A stretch of 64,000 nucleotides of DNA. Source: Roseovarius pelagicus. Its GTDB lineage: Bacteria; Pseudomonadota; Alphaproteobacteria; Rhodobacterales; Rhodobacteraceae. This document shows positions 25,638-34,728 of this stretch, one piece after another (position 1 is the first letter of the stretch; the number at the start of each line of letters is the position of its first letter). The DNA lies in NCBI RefSeq assembly GCF_025639885.1, contig NZ_CP106738.1, positions 2,542,001-2,606,000 of the forward strand. Direction: 5' to 3'. A model generated the notes under the pieces. That model had not been told where the DNA came from. It searched no databases and saw only the letters and a program-made list of their open reading frames with translations. The translations under genes and the position numbers were made by a program.

Positions 25638-26794
25638 ACTTTGGGTTGACGGAAGAGCAAGAAATGATCGTCTCGACGGTCCGCAGCTTTGTCGAGAACG
25701 AGATTTATCCTCACGAGGCAGACGTCGAGCGCACAGGCGAAGTACCCGCGGACGTGGCCGAGCGGATCAAGCAAAAGACGATTGAACTGGGTTTCTACGC
25801 CTGCAACTTTCCCGAGGAAGTGGGTGGCGCTGGTCTTAGCCACCTTGAGTTTGCACTGGTCGAGCGCGAACTGGGACGTGGGTCGATGGCGCTTAACCAT
25901 TTCTTTGGCCGTCCGCAAAACATTCTGATGGCTTGCGAGGGTGAGCAACGCGAACGCTATCTGCTGCCCGCCGTGCGGGGCGAGCGGATGGATGCGTTGG
26001 CGATGACCGAACCGGGGGCGGGATCGGACGTGCGCGGCATGAAGTGCTCCGCCCGGCGCGATGGCGGGGACTGGGTGCTAAACGGGACCAAACATTTTAT
26101 CTCGGGCGCAGATCACGCCGATTTCATCATCGTCTTTGTTGCCACCGGCGAAGATGACACACCAAAGGGCCCGAAAAAGCGGATCACAACGTTTCTCGTG
26201 GATCGTGGCACGCCGGGATTCACCATCCGTGACGGGTACAAATCGGTCAGCCACCGTGGGTACAAGAACATGGTGCTGGAATTTGATGATTGCCGTCTGC
26301 CCGATGCTCAGGTGCTGGGCGAGGTCGATGGCGGGTTCGCAGTGATGAACGAATGGCTCTACGCCACGCGGATCACCGTTGCCACCATGTCGGTAGGTCG
26401 GGCGCGCCGCTGCTTTGACATGGGGCTGGCCTATGCGGCGGAACGTCAGCAATTCGGTCAGGCCATTGGCAAGTTTCAGGGCGTTGGATTTCAACTGGCG
26501 GATATGATCACAGAGATCGACGCCGCAGATTTCCTCACTCTTGCGTCGGCATGGAGGCTGGATCAGGGCTTGCCAGCCAACCGAGAAATAGCGAGTGCAA
26601 AACTCTACGCCACCGAAATGCTGGCACGGGTCACCGATGCGACACTCCAGATCTATGGTGGGATGGGCCTGATGGATGATTTTCCCATCGAACGGTTCTG
26701 GCGCGACGCAAGGGTGGAACGCATCTGGGACGGTACCTCCGAGATTCAGCGCCATATTATCAGCCGCGAAATGCTGCGTCCGTTGGGCGCGTGA
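25634..26794 (+). CDS. acyl-CoA dehydrogenase (CaiA/butyrobetainyl-CoA dehydrogenase-like)
   Basis: 386 residues, FAD-dependent. Seen: AMTEPGAGSDVRGMK (about 121-135), the flavin-binding loop ISGADHADFIIVFV, QFGQAIGKFQGVGFQLADM (about 275-293), YGGMGLMDDFPIERFWRDAR (about 340-359) and the end WDGTSEIQRHIISREML, in which Glu is the expected catalytic base region of this family. The neighbours CaiD, a CoA ligase and carnitine dehydrogenase suggest gamma-butyrobetainyl-CoA to crotonobetainyl-CoA. Its start overlaps the carnitine dehydrogenase stop. Confidence 0.88.
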   Translation: MNFGLTEEQEMIVSTVRSFVENEIYPHEADVERTGEVPADVAERIKQKTIELGFYACNFPEEVGGAGLSHLEFALVERELGRGSMALNHFFGRPQNILMACEGEQRERYLLPAVRGERMDALAMTEPGAGSDVRGMKCSARRDGGDWVLNGTKHFISGADHADFIIVFVATGEDDTPKGPKKRITTFLVDRGTPGFTIRDGYKSVSHRGYKNMVLEFDDCRLPDAQVLGEVDGGFAVMNEWLYATRITVATMSVGRARRCFDMGLAYAAERQQFGQAIGKFQGVGFQLADMITEIDAADFLTLASAWRLDQGLPANREIASAKLYATEMLARVTDATLQIYGGMGLMDDFPIERFWRDARVERIWDGTSEIQRHIISREMLRPLGA

Positions 26795-26810
26795 CCGATA
26801 TGACGGGCTT

Positions 26811-27023
26811 AAGAGTCTTCTTGCCTTCGGCGAGGATATTTGACGCAAGAAGAAAAGGGGGAGGCACCATGGCATCCCCCTCGCGAAGAGATCGTAACTC
26901 TTCTCCTTGCACGGTCATCGGCGTCCCCGCCTGTACCGTCCCTCCACTCTCGGCAAAGAAGGTTAAGAAACCGCGTCTTCTTCTTGCTCCAAGTATCCTC
27001 GCCGAAGGCATGAAAACTCTTTT
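26811..27023. repeat. long imperfect inverted repeat, about 47-bp arms
   Basis: The left arm at 26811-26857 and the right arm at about 26973-27023 are near-complementary, sharing the core TGCCTTCGGCGAGGATA and a GCAAGAAGAA tail. About 115 bases lie between them, with a short inner repeat AAGAG/CTCTT near 26884-26901. The element fills the gap between the acyl-CoA dehydrogenase and CoA-ligase genes. Related cores, GCCTTCGGCGAG at about 45270 and a diverged copy near 58943, are intergenic too. It could be a MITE-like element, two opposed dispersed repeats, or a strong RNA hairpin. Confidence 0.7.
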
Positions 27024-27038
27024 GGTGGATGTGCCAGT

Positions 27039-29080
27039 ATGACGCGTGACCTTGCCCGTCTGATCCGACCGAAATCCATCGCAGTTGTCGGGGGCGGTGT
27101 TTGGTGTGCGTCGGTGATTGAGCAATGCCAACGCATGGGGTTTGATGGCCCGGTTTGGCCGGTACATCCGATGCGCGCAGAAGTGGGCGGTGTAACGGCT
27201 TTTGCATCTCTGACTGATTTGCCTGGTGCGCCGGATGCCACGTTTATCGGGGTGAACCGGACCGCGACCATTGACGTGGTGCGCGCGCTCAGTGCGATGG
27301 GGGCGGGCGGGGCTGTGTGCTTTGCCAGTGGTTTTCGCGAAGCGCAGGCCGAGACCGGTGATGGCACCGCGTTGCAGGATCAGTTGTTAGATGCAGCAGG
27401 TGCGATGCCGATCATCGGGCCGAACTGTTACGGTTTTATCAATTATCTTGACGGTGCGCTTCTGTGGCCGGATCAGCATGGCGGCGGGCGTGTGGATCGC
27501 GGTGTTGCGTTGATTACCCAGAGTTCGAATATCGCGATCAATCTTAGCATGCAGAGACGTGGCTTGCCGGTGGCGTATCTGGCAACGGCAGGCAATCAGG
27601 CGCAGATCGGGCTGGCCGATCTGGGGCAGGCGTTGCTGGACGACCCGCGCGTGACGGCGCTGGGACTGCACATTGAGGGAATCGGCGATCTGCGCGCGTT
27701 CGAGGCTTTGGCGGTCAAGGCCCGCGCCTTGGGAAAGCCCATTGTCGCGCTAAAGGCCGGCAAATCAGAGCAGGCGCGCGCCGCCACGGTGTCGCATACG
27801 GCGTCACTGGCGGGCAGCGATACGGGGGCTGTTGCGCTGTTGCGGCGATTGGGGATCGCGCAGGTTCAGAGCCTGCCGGTTCTGCTTGAAACGCTGAAGC
27901 TGATGCATTTTGCTGGTCCATCAGCCTCGAACCGCATGATCTCTATCTCTTGTTCCGGGGGGAGGCGAGCCTTGTTGCCGATGCTGCCGTCGGTCGGAAT
28001 GTCTGCTTTCCGCCGCTGAATGACCAGCAGCGCACTGGATTGCGCGCGGCACTGGGGCCGATGGTGGCGTTGGCGAACCCGCTGGATTACCACACGTTCA
28101 TCTGGAACGATGCGCCGGCTATGGCGCAAACGTTTACTGCCGCGCTGCAGGGGGATCTGGCGCTGGGATGTCTTGTTGTCGATTATCCGCGTACAGATCG
28201 GTGCAGCGATGCCAGTTGGGCCTGTACGATTGCCGCTGGTAAGGCCGCGCATGAAGCGACAGGCGTACCGTTGGCCATTGTTGCCAGTCTGCCTGAGAAT
28301 ATGCCTGAGGCGAAGGCGGCAGAGATCGCGGCGGCGGGCCTCATTCCGATGGCGGGGATTGATGAGATGCTATGCGCTTTCGAGGCAGCGCATGTCGCAG
28401 CTGGTGTGATGGCTGATCCCGTACCGTTGTTGCATCCGGGTCGCATCGGCGACACGCGCGTTCTTACCGAGGCCGAGAGTAAGGCGGCGTTGGCGGCGCA
28501 TGGGCTGCGGGTGCCGCGCAATGTACGGGCGGATGGCAAGATAGAACTGAGCCGCGCTGTACGCGAGATCGGTCTGCCGATGGTCCTGAAGGGTGAAGGC
28601 ATCGCGCACAAGACCGAAGCGGGCGCGGTGGCGATCGGATTGCAGACCAAGGCAGAAGTGATCGAGGCGGCTGTCAGGATGAAGGCGTCGTCCTATCTGG
28701 TCGAGGAAATGATTGATGGTGGCGTGGCCGAGTTGTTGGTCGGGGTGGTGCGCGATCCGGCGCACGGCTATGTTTTGACCATGGCGGCCGGCGGTATTCT
28801 GACCGAGATTTTGCGCGATTCGGCTTCGCTACTGGTTCCAGCCACCGAGGCAGAGATCGGCGCGGCACTGGATGGGCTACGTATCGCGCCTCTGCTGCGG
28901 GGGTATCGCGGTAAACCGGCTGCGGATCGTGACGCGATCATTGCGGCGATTATGGCGGTACAAAACTATACGCTGGCAAATGGCGGTGCGTTGGAAGAGG
29001 TCGAGGTCAATCCGCTGATCTGCACACCTCATGGTGCGGTGGCGGCGGATGCGCTCATCAGGACAGGAGAGATAACATGA
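27039..29080 (+). pseudogene. ADP-forming acyl-CoA synthetase, frameshifted at about 27957-27962
   Basis: Two frames of one gene. The first (27039-28019) has a CoA-binding Rossmann domain (IAVVGGGVWCASVIEQCQRM) and a succinyl-CoA-ligase-like part with SHTASLAGSD. The second, from about 27962 to 29080, continues it and ends with an ATP-grasp domain (PMVLKGEGIAHKTEAGAVAI then EVNPLI). Adding one G to the run of six at 27957-27962 joins them in frame into about 680 residues, the family size. Expected role: activate gamma-butyrobetaine or crotonobetaine with CoA and ATP. It may be a true mutation, a sequencing error in the homopolymer, or a slippage site. Confidence 0.88.
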
Positions 29081-29871
29081 CGGACAACAGCAAAGGACCG
29101 GTCAGGACCGAGCGGCGCGGGCATGTGCTGGAGGTGACGCTGGACCGGCCCAAGGCCAACGCGATTGATCTGGCCACCAGCCGGATCATGGGGGAAGTGT
29201 TCCGCGATTTTCGTGACGATGACGATCTGCGCGTAGCGATCATCACTGGCGCGGGGGATAAATTCTTTTGCCCCGGATGGGATCTAAAGGCGGCGGCAGA
29301 TGGTGATGCGGTAGATGGTGATTACGGTGTTGGTGGCTTTGGTGGTATTCAGGAGCTGCGCGATCTGAACAAGCCGATCATTGCTGCCGTGAACGGTATC
29401 TGCTGTGGTGGCGGGCTGGAATTGGCGCTGGGCGCGGATATTATCCTTGCGGCCGAGCATGCGCAGTTCGCATTGCCCGAGATCCGGTCTGGTACGGTGG
29501 CGGATGCGGCGAGTGTGAAGCTGCCCAAGCGTATCCCCTATCATATCGCGATGGAGATGCTGCTGACCGGTCGCTGGATCGATGCGACGGAGGCGGCGCG
29601 CTGGGGGATGATCAACCAGATACATGCCGCGGACAAGCTGATGGAAGAGGTCCGCGCGCTGGCCGATCATCTGGCCAGTGGTCCTCCGCTGGTTTATGCC
29701 GCGATCAAGGAAGTTGTGCGAGATGCCGAGGGGCGCGATTTTCAGAGTGCGATGAACAAGATTGCCCGGCGGCAGTATCCCACGGTTGACGTGCTTTATT
29801 CGTCAGAGGATCAGATGGAAGGTGCCAAGGCGTTCGCGGAAAAGCGTGATCCGGTCTGGAAAGGGCGCTGA
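29077..29871 (+). CDS. caiD: CaiD-like carnitinyl-CoA dehydratase / enoyl-CoA hydratase
   Basis: 264 residues of the crotonase family. The N-terminal HVLEVTLDRPKANAIDLATS and AIITGAGDKFFCPGWDLKAA, the oxyanion-hole region NGICCGGGLELALGADI and the end FAEKRDPVWKGR are strikingly like E. coli CaiD. CaiD interconverts crotonobetainyl-CoA and L-carnitinyl-CoA. Together with the CoA ligase and acyl-CoA dehydrogenase it links gamma-butyrobetaine or crotonobetaine to carnitine. ATG 29077 overlaps the ligase stop by four bases, so the frameshifted ligase and caiD share a transcript. Confidence 0.9.
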   Translation: MTDNSKGPVRTERRGHVLEVTLDRPKANAIDLATSRIMGEVFRDFRDDDDLRVAIITGAGDKFFCPGWDLKAAADGDAVDGDYGVGGFGGIQELRDLNKPIIAAVNGICCGGGLELALGADIILAAEHAQFALPEIRSGTVADAASVKLPKRIPYHIAMEMLLTGRWIDATEAARWGMINQIHAADKLMEEVRALADHLASGPPLVYAAIKEVVRDAEGRDFQSAMNKIARRQYPTVDVLYSSEDQMEGAKAFAEKRDPVWKGR

Positions 29872-30085
29872 GGCAGAGTAGATCAGCGCGCTAGAATTGG
29901 CGCGGTGATACTGCAATTGCGAAGCGAGCGCTTGCAATGTCGTTACTGGGCGTCCATATGCGCCCTGCAAACGTTTTTCTTTTTCGACCAACTGTCTCCC
30001 TAATACGGCGTTCAGTCTTTCGATCCAGACCGACTACGCCACGTTGCCGCACAATGCGGGCAGCACCAATCAGGAGACTACGGAT

Positions 30086-30292
30086 ATGGCCACTGGCACC
30101 GTAAAATGGTTCAACACGACTAAAGGTTTTGGTTTCATCGCACCCGATGGCGGCAGCAAGGACGTTTTCGTTCACATCAGCGCCGTTGAGCGCGCTGGTC
30201 TGACCTCTCTGGCAGATGATCAGAAAGTCACGTTCGACATCGAATCCGGCCGCGACGGCCGCGAGAGCGCCGCGAACCTTCAGCTCGCATAA
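30086..30292 (+). CDS. cold-shock-domain protein (CspA family)
   Basis: 68 residues, one cold-shock domain: [17 protein letters not shown] with the RNP1 motif KGFGFI (about 15-20) and RNP2 DVFVHIS (about 31-37). It binds single-stranded RNA or DNA and may act as an RNA chaperone. ATG 30086 follows AGGAG. An upstream leader of about 200 bases after caiD and a clear terminator after the gene suggest its own transcript. Its position between the catabolic genes and the TRAP genes is unusual. Confidence 0.93.
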   Translation: MATGTVKWFNTTKGFGFIAPDGGSKDVFVHISAVERAGLTSLADDQKVTFDIESGRDGRESAANLQLA

Positions 30293-30306
30293 GCTCTGAC
30301 AACAGG

Positions 30307-30342
30307 CGGGCGGCTTCGGGATTTCCCGTTGCCGCCCGTTTT
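30307..30342 (+). terminator. rho-independent-type terminator after the cold-shock gene
   Basis: CGGGCGGC at 30307-30314 pairs with GCCGCCCG at 30331-30338, with an inner 5-bp pairing CGGGA/TCCCG at 30317-30328. TTTT-like bases (GTTTTG) follow. This is the best intrinsic terminator in the window and separates cspA from the TRAP operon. Confidence 0.8.
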
Positions 30343-30487
30343 GCGTTCTGCGGTAGTGAGATAAGACCCAAGTCGTACGGATTCTCTTGGCTCGCTTTAC
30401 ACGCAGTCCAAAATAGTCGTTTGGCAATCTCGGCTGGTTCGTTATCGTGTGCTCCATGAAAAAAGAACGTCCAATGGGAGTAGACGC

Positions 30488-31504
30488 ATGAAACACTATC
30501 TAAAATATGGCGCCGTTGCCGCGATCAGCCTGGCTTTTGCCGGTGAAGCGATGGCGACGGAATGGAATGTCTCGGTCTGGGGCAAGCGCCGCGCGTTCAC
30601 CGAACATGTCGAAAAGCTGGCCGAGCTGGTGTCGGAAAAGACAAACGGCGAGTTCACGCTGAACATCAGCTACGGCGGCCTGAGCAAGAACAAGGAAAAC
30701 CTTGATGGCATTTCCATCGGTGCGTTCGAGATGGCCCAGTTCTGTGCCGGCTATCACCGTGACAAGAACCCGACCATTACCGTGCTGGAACTGCCTTTCC
30801 TAGGCGTCGAGACGCTGGAGCAGGAGCGCGAATTGTCGATGGCGCTCTATGCGCAGGACGCGGTCAAGGAAGATTTGGCGCGTTGGAACGCGACACTGTT
30901 GATGCCATCGCCGATGCCGCAATACAATCTGGTCGGTTTGGGTGACGCTCCCGCTGCACTGAAGGATTTCGAGGGTCTGAGCGTGCGCGCCACCGGCGGG
31001 ATCGGCAAGGCAATGGAAGCCGTCGGCGCAGTGCCAACATCCATGTCGGCAACCGAAGTGCGTCAGGCGATGGACAGTGGCGTGGTCAAGGCTGTGGCCT
31101 TTGCCCCTCATGCTCACATGGCGTTCGGCACCATTGAGAATGGCAAGTGGTGGACGACCAACCTGAACCCCGGCACAGTCAACTGCCCGGTCGTGGCCAA
31201 TACCGATGCCCTGAATGATCTGAGCGACGCCAACCGCGAGGCGCTGTTGGGGTCGATTGACGAGGCGCTGGATCATTACGTTGACAACTATACCAACAAT
31301 ACCATGGCCAAATGGGGTCCGGCGCTGGATGAGCGCGGGATCGAGCGGGTCAGTTTCTCTGCCGAGGGTCTGGCGGCGTTCAAAGAGCGGGTTGCCGGCC
31401 CTGCGGCGACCAGTTGGATCGAGGATATGAATGCCCGCGGTCTGCCTGCGCAAGAGCTATATGATTTTGCCACCAGCAAACTGGAAGAGTTGAAGGGAAT
31501 GTGA
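30488..31504 (+). CDS. TRAP transporter substrate-binding protein DctP
   Basis: 338 residues. The signal peptide MKHYLKYGAVAAISLAFAGE is followed by a periplasmic binding domain. DctP-like features are ITVLELPFLGVETLEQ and NLVGLGDAPAALKDFEGLS, plus RATGGIGKAMEAVGAVPTSM (about 162-181), where the conserved Arg and surrounding residues contact ligand carboxylates. ATG 30488 follows GGGAG. The nearby catabolic genes suggest carnitine, butyrobetaine or crotonobetaine as ligand, though TRAP proteins of this kind usually bind a carboxylate and the ligand is not proved. Confidence 0.92.
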   Translation: MKHYLKYGAVAAISLAFAGEAMATEWNVSVWGKRRAFTEHVEKLAELVSEKTNGEFTLNISYGGLSKNKENLDGISIGAFEMAQFCAGYHRDKNPTITVLELPFLGVETLEQERELSMALYAQDAVKEDLARWNATLLMPSPMPQYNLVGLGDAPAALKDFEGLSVRATGGIGKAMEAVGAVPTSMSATEVRQAMDSGVVKAVAFAPHAHMAFGTIENGKWWTTNLNPGTVNCPVVANTDALNDLSDANREALLGSIDEALDHYVDNYTNNTMAKWGPALDERGIERVSFSAEGLAAFKERVAGPAATSWIEDMNARGLPAQELYDFATSKLEELKGM

Positions 31505-31511
31505 ACCGGTC

Positions 31512-31535
31512 GGCCCCGGGGCTTTTCCCGGGGCC
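31512..31535 (+). terminator. attenuator-like hairpin between dctP and dctQ
   Basis: GGCCCCGGG at 31512-31520 pairs with CCCGGGGCC at 31527-31535 around GCTTTT, followed by TTCTGTCTC. Such a hairpin right after dctP would make binding protein in excess of membrane subunits, a common operon design. Confidence 0.65.
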
Positions 31536-31622
31536 TTCTGTCTCCGCGTGCGGTCCCCGATCAGGCCCGGACGACCGGAGGCAACCTCAACGATAAAAAT
31601 AAAAAATCAGGGGGGACACGAT

Positions 31623-32255
31623 ATGGCAGGAGCAGCTTCTGTTCTGTCCGACGACAGCACAATCAGCCGGATTGATCGGCGGCTCTACAAGGTGGAGCGA
31701 GTGCTGGCATTGGTGAGTGGTCTGGCGGTGTTTTCGCTGATGATCCTCGCGGTGGTTTCCGTCAGCGGGCGAAACTTTTTCAATAACCCACTGCCCGGCT
31801 ATGTGGACTGGATCGAGCAGGCAATGCCGCTGATCGCCTTTATGGGCGTTTCCTATGCACAGCGCGATGGTGGGCATATCCGCATGGATATCGTCGTCGG
31901 CGCGCTTAAGGGGCGATTCCTCTGGGCGGCCGAGTTTCTGACCACATTCGCGATCCTGATCCTGATGATCCTGATGGTCTGGGGCAGTTGGGCGCATTTC
32001 TCTCGTAGTTTCGATTTCGGCTCACCGCTGTGGAGTCGTGATAGCTCGATGGATATAGCGTTGCCGCTATGGCCGGCGAAACTGCTGGCACCTGTGGCGT
32101 TCGGCGTGCTGTGCCTGCGATTATCGCTTCAGGTTTGGGGATATGCCCGCGCTTTTGTCCAAGGTGCCGAGACACCCGTGGCCGTGCCGCTGGTGATGGA
32201 TGCGGCGACGCAGGCGCTGATGGAAGCCGAGCATGTCTCGGGCCGAGACGAGTAG
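31623..32255 (+). CDS. TRAP transporter small permease DctQ
   Basis: 210 residues with four predicted membrane segments; the family signature RNFFNNPLPGYVDWIEQAMP (about 50-69) and the following GVSYAQRDGGHIRMDI are typical of DctQ. It forms the membrane part with DctM. ATG 31623 follows GGGGGGA. The C-terminal tail is polar and cytoplasmic. Confidence 0.92.
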   Translation: MAGAASVLSDDSTISRIDRRLYKVERVLALVSGLAVFSLMILAVVSVSGRNFFNNPLPGYVDWIEQAMPLIAFMGVSYAQRDGGHIRMDIVVGALKGRFLWAAEFLTTFAILILMILMVWGSWAHFSRSFDFGSPLWSRDSSMDIALPLWPAKLLAPVAFGVLCLRLSLQVWGYARAFVQGAETPVAVPLVMDAATQALMEAEHVSGRDE

Positions 32256-32265
32256 GGGCAGGGCG

Positions 32266-33666
32266 ATGGAACCGATTGATATTGGACTGGCCGTCACCGG
32301 CGTGATGCTGGTTTTTGTGGTCCTTGGCATGCGGGTGGCCTTTGCCGCCGCATTGGCCGGGATGGTGGGGCTGATTTGGATTTTCTGGTCCAAGAAAGGC
32401 TATGACCCCGATGATTTCATGTGGGCGCTGACTGTGGCGGTGAAAACCGCCGGTCAGGTGCCGCATTCCAAGGTGTCCAGTCAGGCGCTGAGCCTGATCC
32501 CGACATTCATCCTGATCGGCTATCTGGCCTACTATGCCGGGTTGACCAAAGCCCTGTTCGAGGCGGCGAAACGCTGGATTGCGTGGGTGCCCGGTGGGTT
32601 GGCCGTATCGACGGTATTCGCAACAGCGGGGTTCGCGGCGGTCAGTGGCGCATCGGTGGCCACGGCGGCGGTCTTTGCCCGGATTGCGATCCCCGAAATG
32701 TTGAAAATCGGCTATGATAAACGCTTTGCTGCGGGCGTGGTCGCAGCGGGCGGCACGCTTGCGTCACTGATCCCGCCGTCTGCCATTCTGGTAATCTACG
32801 CGATCATCGTGGAACAGGACGTGGGCAAGCTGCTGTTGGCCGGGTTTATTCCGGGTGTCTTTTCCGCGTTGGTCTATGCTGTGTTGATTATCGGCATGGC
32901 GCTGACGATCAAGGGGTTCGGGCCGCCGGTTAGTGGATTCACATGGCGTCAGCGGTTTGCGTCATTGCCGCCTGCCTTGCCGATTGTACTGGTGGTCGTG
33001 ACCATCATCTTTTTCGTCTACAACCCGTTCGGCGGTGACGCTTGGGGCACGCCTACCGAGGGTGGGGCCATCGGGGCCTTCGTTGTATTCCTGATGGCGC
33101 TCTGGCGTGGCATGCGCTGGGCCGAGCTGAAAGACGCATTGCTGGAAACGGCGAAGCTGAGCGTGATGATCTTTACCATCATCTGGGGTGTGCTGGTCTA
33201 TGTGCGGTTCCTTGGGTTTGCCGACCTGCCCGGCGCGTTTTCGGATTGGATCACATCGCTGACCATGTCGCCGATGCTGATCCTGATCTGCATCCTACTG
33301 GCCTATGCCGTGCTGGGTATGTTTATGGATGCCATCGGGATGTTGTTGCTGACGTTGCCGGTGGTCTATCCAGCAGTCATGGCGCTGAACGGTGGCGAAT
33401 TTGTCAGTGCCGCTGACAGCGCATTCGGCATGTCGGGGCCAATGTGTGCGATCTGGTTCGGGATACTGGTGGTGAAGATGGCTGAATTTTGCCTGATAAC
33501 ACCCCCGATCGGTCTGAACTGTTTTGTCGTGGCGGGTGTCCGGCCGGATCTGAGCGTGCAGGACGTATTCAAGGGCGTGACACCGTTCTTTATCGCGGAC
33601 GGGATCACCATCGCGCTTTTGGTCAGCTTTCCGATGATCGTGCTCTGGCTGCCGGGACAGGTGTGA
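32266..33666 (+). CDS. TRAP transporter large permease DctM
   Basis: 466 residues with about twelve membrane segments (IDIGLAVTGVMLVFVVLGM at the start; TAGFAAVSGASVATAAVFA, PPSAILVIYAIIVEQDVGKL and LLTLPVVYPAVMAL inside), typical of the sodium-driven large subunit. ATG 32266 lies 11 bases after dctQ. Forms a three-gene TRAP operon with dctP and dctQ. Confidence 0.94.
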   Translation: MEPIDIGLAVTGVMLVFVVLGMRVAFAAALAGMVGLIWIFWSKKGYDPDDFMWALTVAVKTAGQVPHSKVSSQALSLIPTFILIGYLAYYAGLTKALFEAAKRWIAWVPGGLAVSTVFATAGFAAVSGASVATAAVFARIAIPEMLKIGYDKRFAAGVVAAGGTLASLIPPSAILVIYAIIVEQDVGKLLLAGFIPGVFSALVYAVLIIGMALTIKGFGPPVSGFTWRQRFASLPPALPIVLVVVTIIFFVYNPFGGDAWGTPTEGGAIGAFVVFLMALWRGMRWAELKDALLETAKLSVMIFTIIWGVLVYVRFLGFADLPGAFSDWITSLTMSPMLILICILLAYAVLGMFMDAIGMLLLTLPVVYPAVMALNGGEFVSAADSAFGMSGPMCAIWFGILVVKMAEFCLITPPIGLNCFVVAGVRPDLSVQDVFKGVTPFFIADGITIALLVSFPMIVLWLPGQV

Positions 33667-33696
33667 CAAAACTAGAGACTTTGTAGCCAACAGGTT

Positions 33697-34728
33697 TCAG
33701 GTCACGGTCCCGCGCTGATCCTCGCGCCCCATCGACACCAGATGGGGCCCGGTCTCCTGCCACGTCTGGAAATCCACTTTGTTCGCCATCCCACGCCAAT
33801 TTGCGGCGATCAGCGATTGCGCCACAGCGCCGCCCAACGTTGTGCCGGGGCCCGCGATGATGAACAGATCAGGTGCGAACTCGCGCCCAGCCACCGCGAT
33901 GGCCCGTGCGAAATCATAAGGTTCTGTCACCTGATGGCCCAGCGTGTACGCCCGCAACGCGGCAACATCGCAGGCCTCCGGCCACCAGATCGCGCCGCGC
34001 CCGTCGATCAACGGTGTGGCATGGGGTTGAAACAGATCTTGGCCAAGTGCCGCGCGCCCGGCAGCTGCTATGGGTTCTTGCAGGTCTGTGTGAAACGCCG
34101 CGTGCCCCGGCAGGCGCAAAGGAAAGCGGTCTTGTAAGGTTGGAACCGCACGTTCAAACGCTTCTAGCCCGTCCTTATCCCCCGCCAGTACCAACATCCC
34201 GCCAAGGTCGATAGACAGCCGTAGAATGGCACCTTCCTTTGCGTCGATCTCCTGCACCAATTCGAGCAGAGTGGCGCGACGCGCGGGATCAGGCCCCCAG
34301 TTGTCGTCCGTGCAGGGATAGATCAACTGCCCGCCGATCATCGCATCGTGCATCAGTCGGCCCATCGTGCCCGCTACGCGCAGGCCATTCTCAAGGCTGA
34401 GCGCGCCACCAGCCGCCAGCGCGGTGTACCAGCCCATCGAGTTTCCGGTGATCGCGACGACCTCGATATCATCTGCCAGAGCCCGCGCATCCAGCGCGGA
34501 ACACGCATAAATCAAGGGCGCCGCAATGTCGCCGCGCAGGTGTTTTTTCGGCTCGAACCGATCGGCACTGTCGAGCGCCGTCAGGGTTTCCTGTCCCTCG
34601 GCCTTGCGCCTCGCATCAAGCGTTGCCAGCGCATCGGCACGCGCGCCGTGGTGGCGCGCCAGATAGCCTAACTCTGCCTTGTTATAGGTGCCCCTGCCGG
34701 GGCAGATCAGGACCGCGCGGCGCGTCAT
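33697..34728 (-). CDS. FabD-like acyltransferase with altered malonyl-binding region
   Basis: 343 residues of the malonyl-CoA:ACP transacylase fold. The nucleophile motif GNSMGW is at 95-100 (Ser97) where FabD has GHSLGE, and His213 lies in AFHTDL, matching the catalytic His. In FabD an Arg after the first motif holds the malonyl carboxylate; the corresponding stretch here reads VAGTMGRLM and appears to lack it. A non-malonyl acyl substrate is therefore likely. ATG 34728 overlaps the stop of the E1 gene by four bases, so the two are coupled. Confidence 0.8.
   Translation of the reverse strand: MTRRAVLICPGRGTYNKAELGYLARHHGARADALATLDARRKAEGQETLTALDSADRFEPKKHLRGDIAAPLIYACSALDARALADDIEVVAITGNSMGWYTALAAGGALSLENGLRVAGTMGRLMHDAMIGGQLIYPCTDDNWGPDPARRATLLELVQEIDAKEGAILRLSIDLGGMLVLAGDKDGLEAFERAVPTLQDRFPLRLPGHAAFHTDLQEPIAAAGRAALGQDLFQPHATPLIDGRGAIWWPEACDVAALRAYTLGHQVTEPYDFARAIAVAGREFAPDLFIIAGPGTTLGGAVAQSLIAANWRGMANKVDFQTWQETGPHLVSMGREDQRGTVT

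Noticed and set aside
29891..30496. 201-residue minus-strand frame over the cold-shock gene
   Set aside because: The cold-shock gene on the + strand has RNP motifs and a ribosome site.
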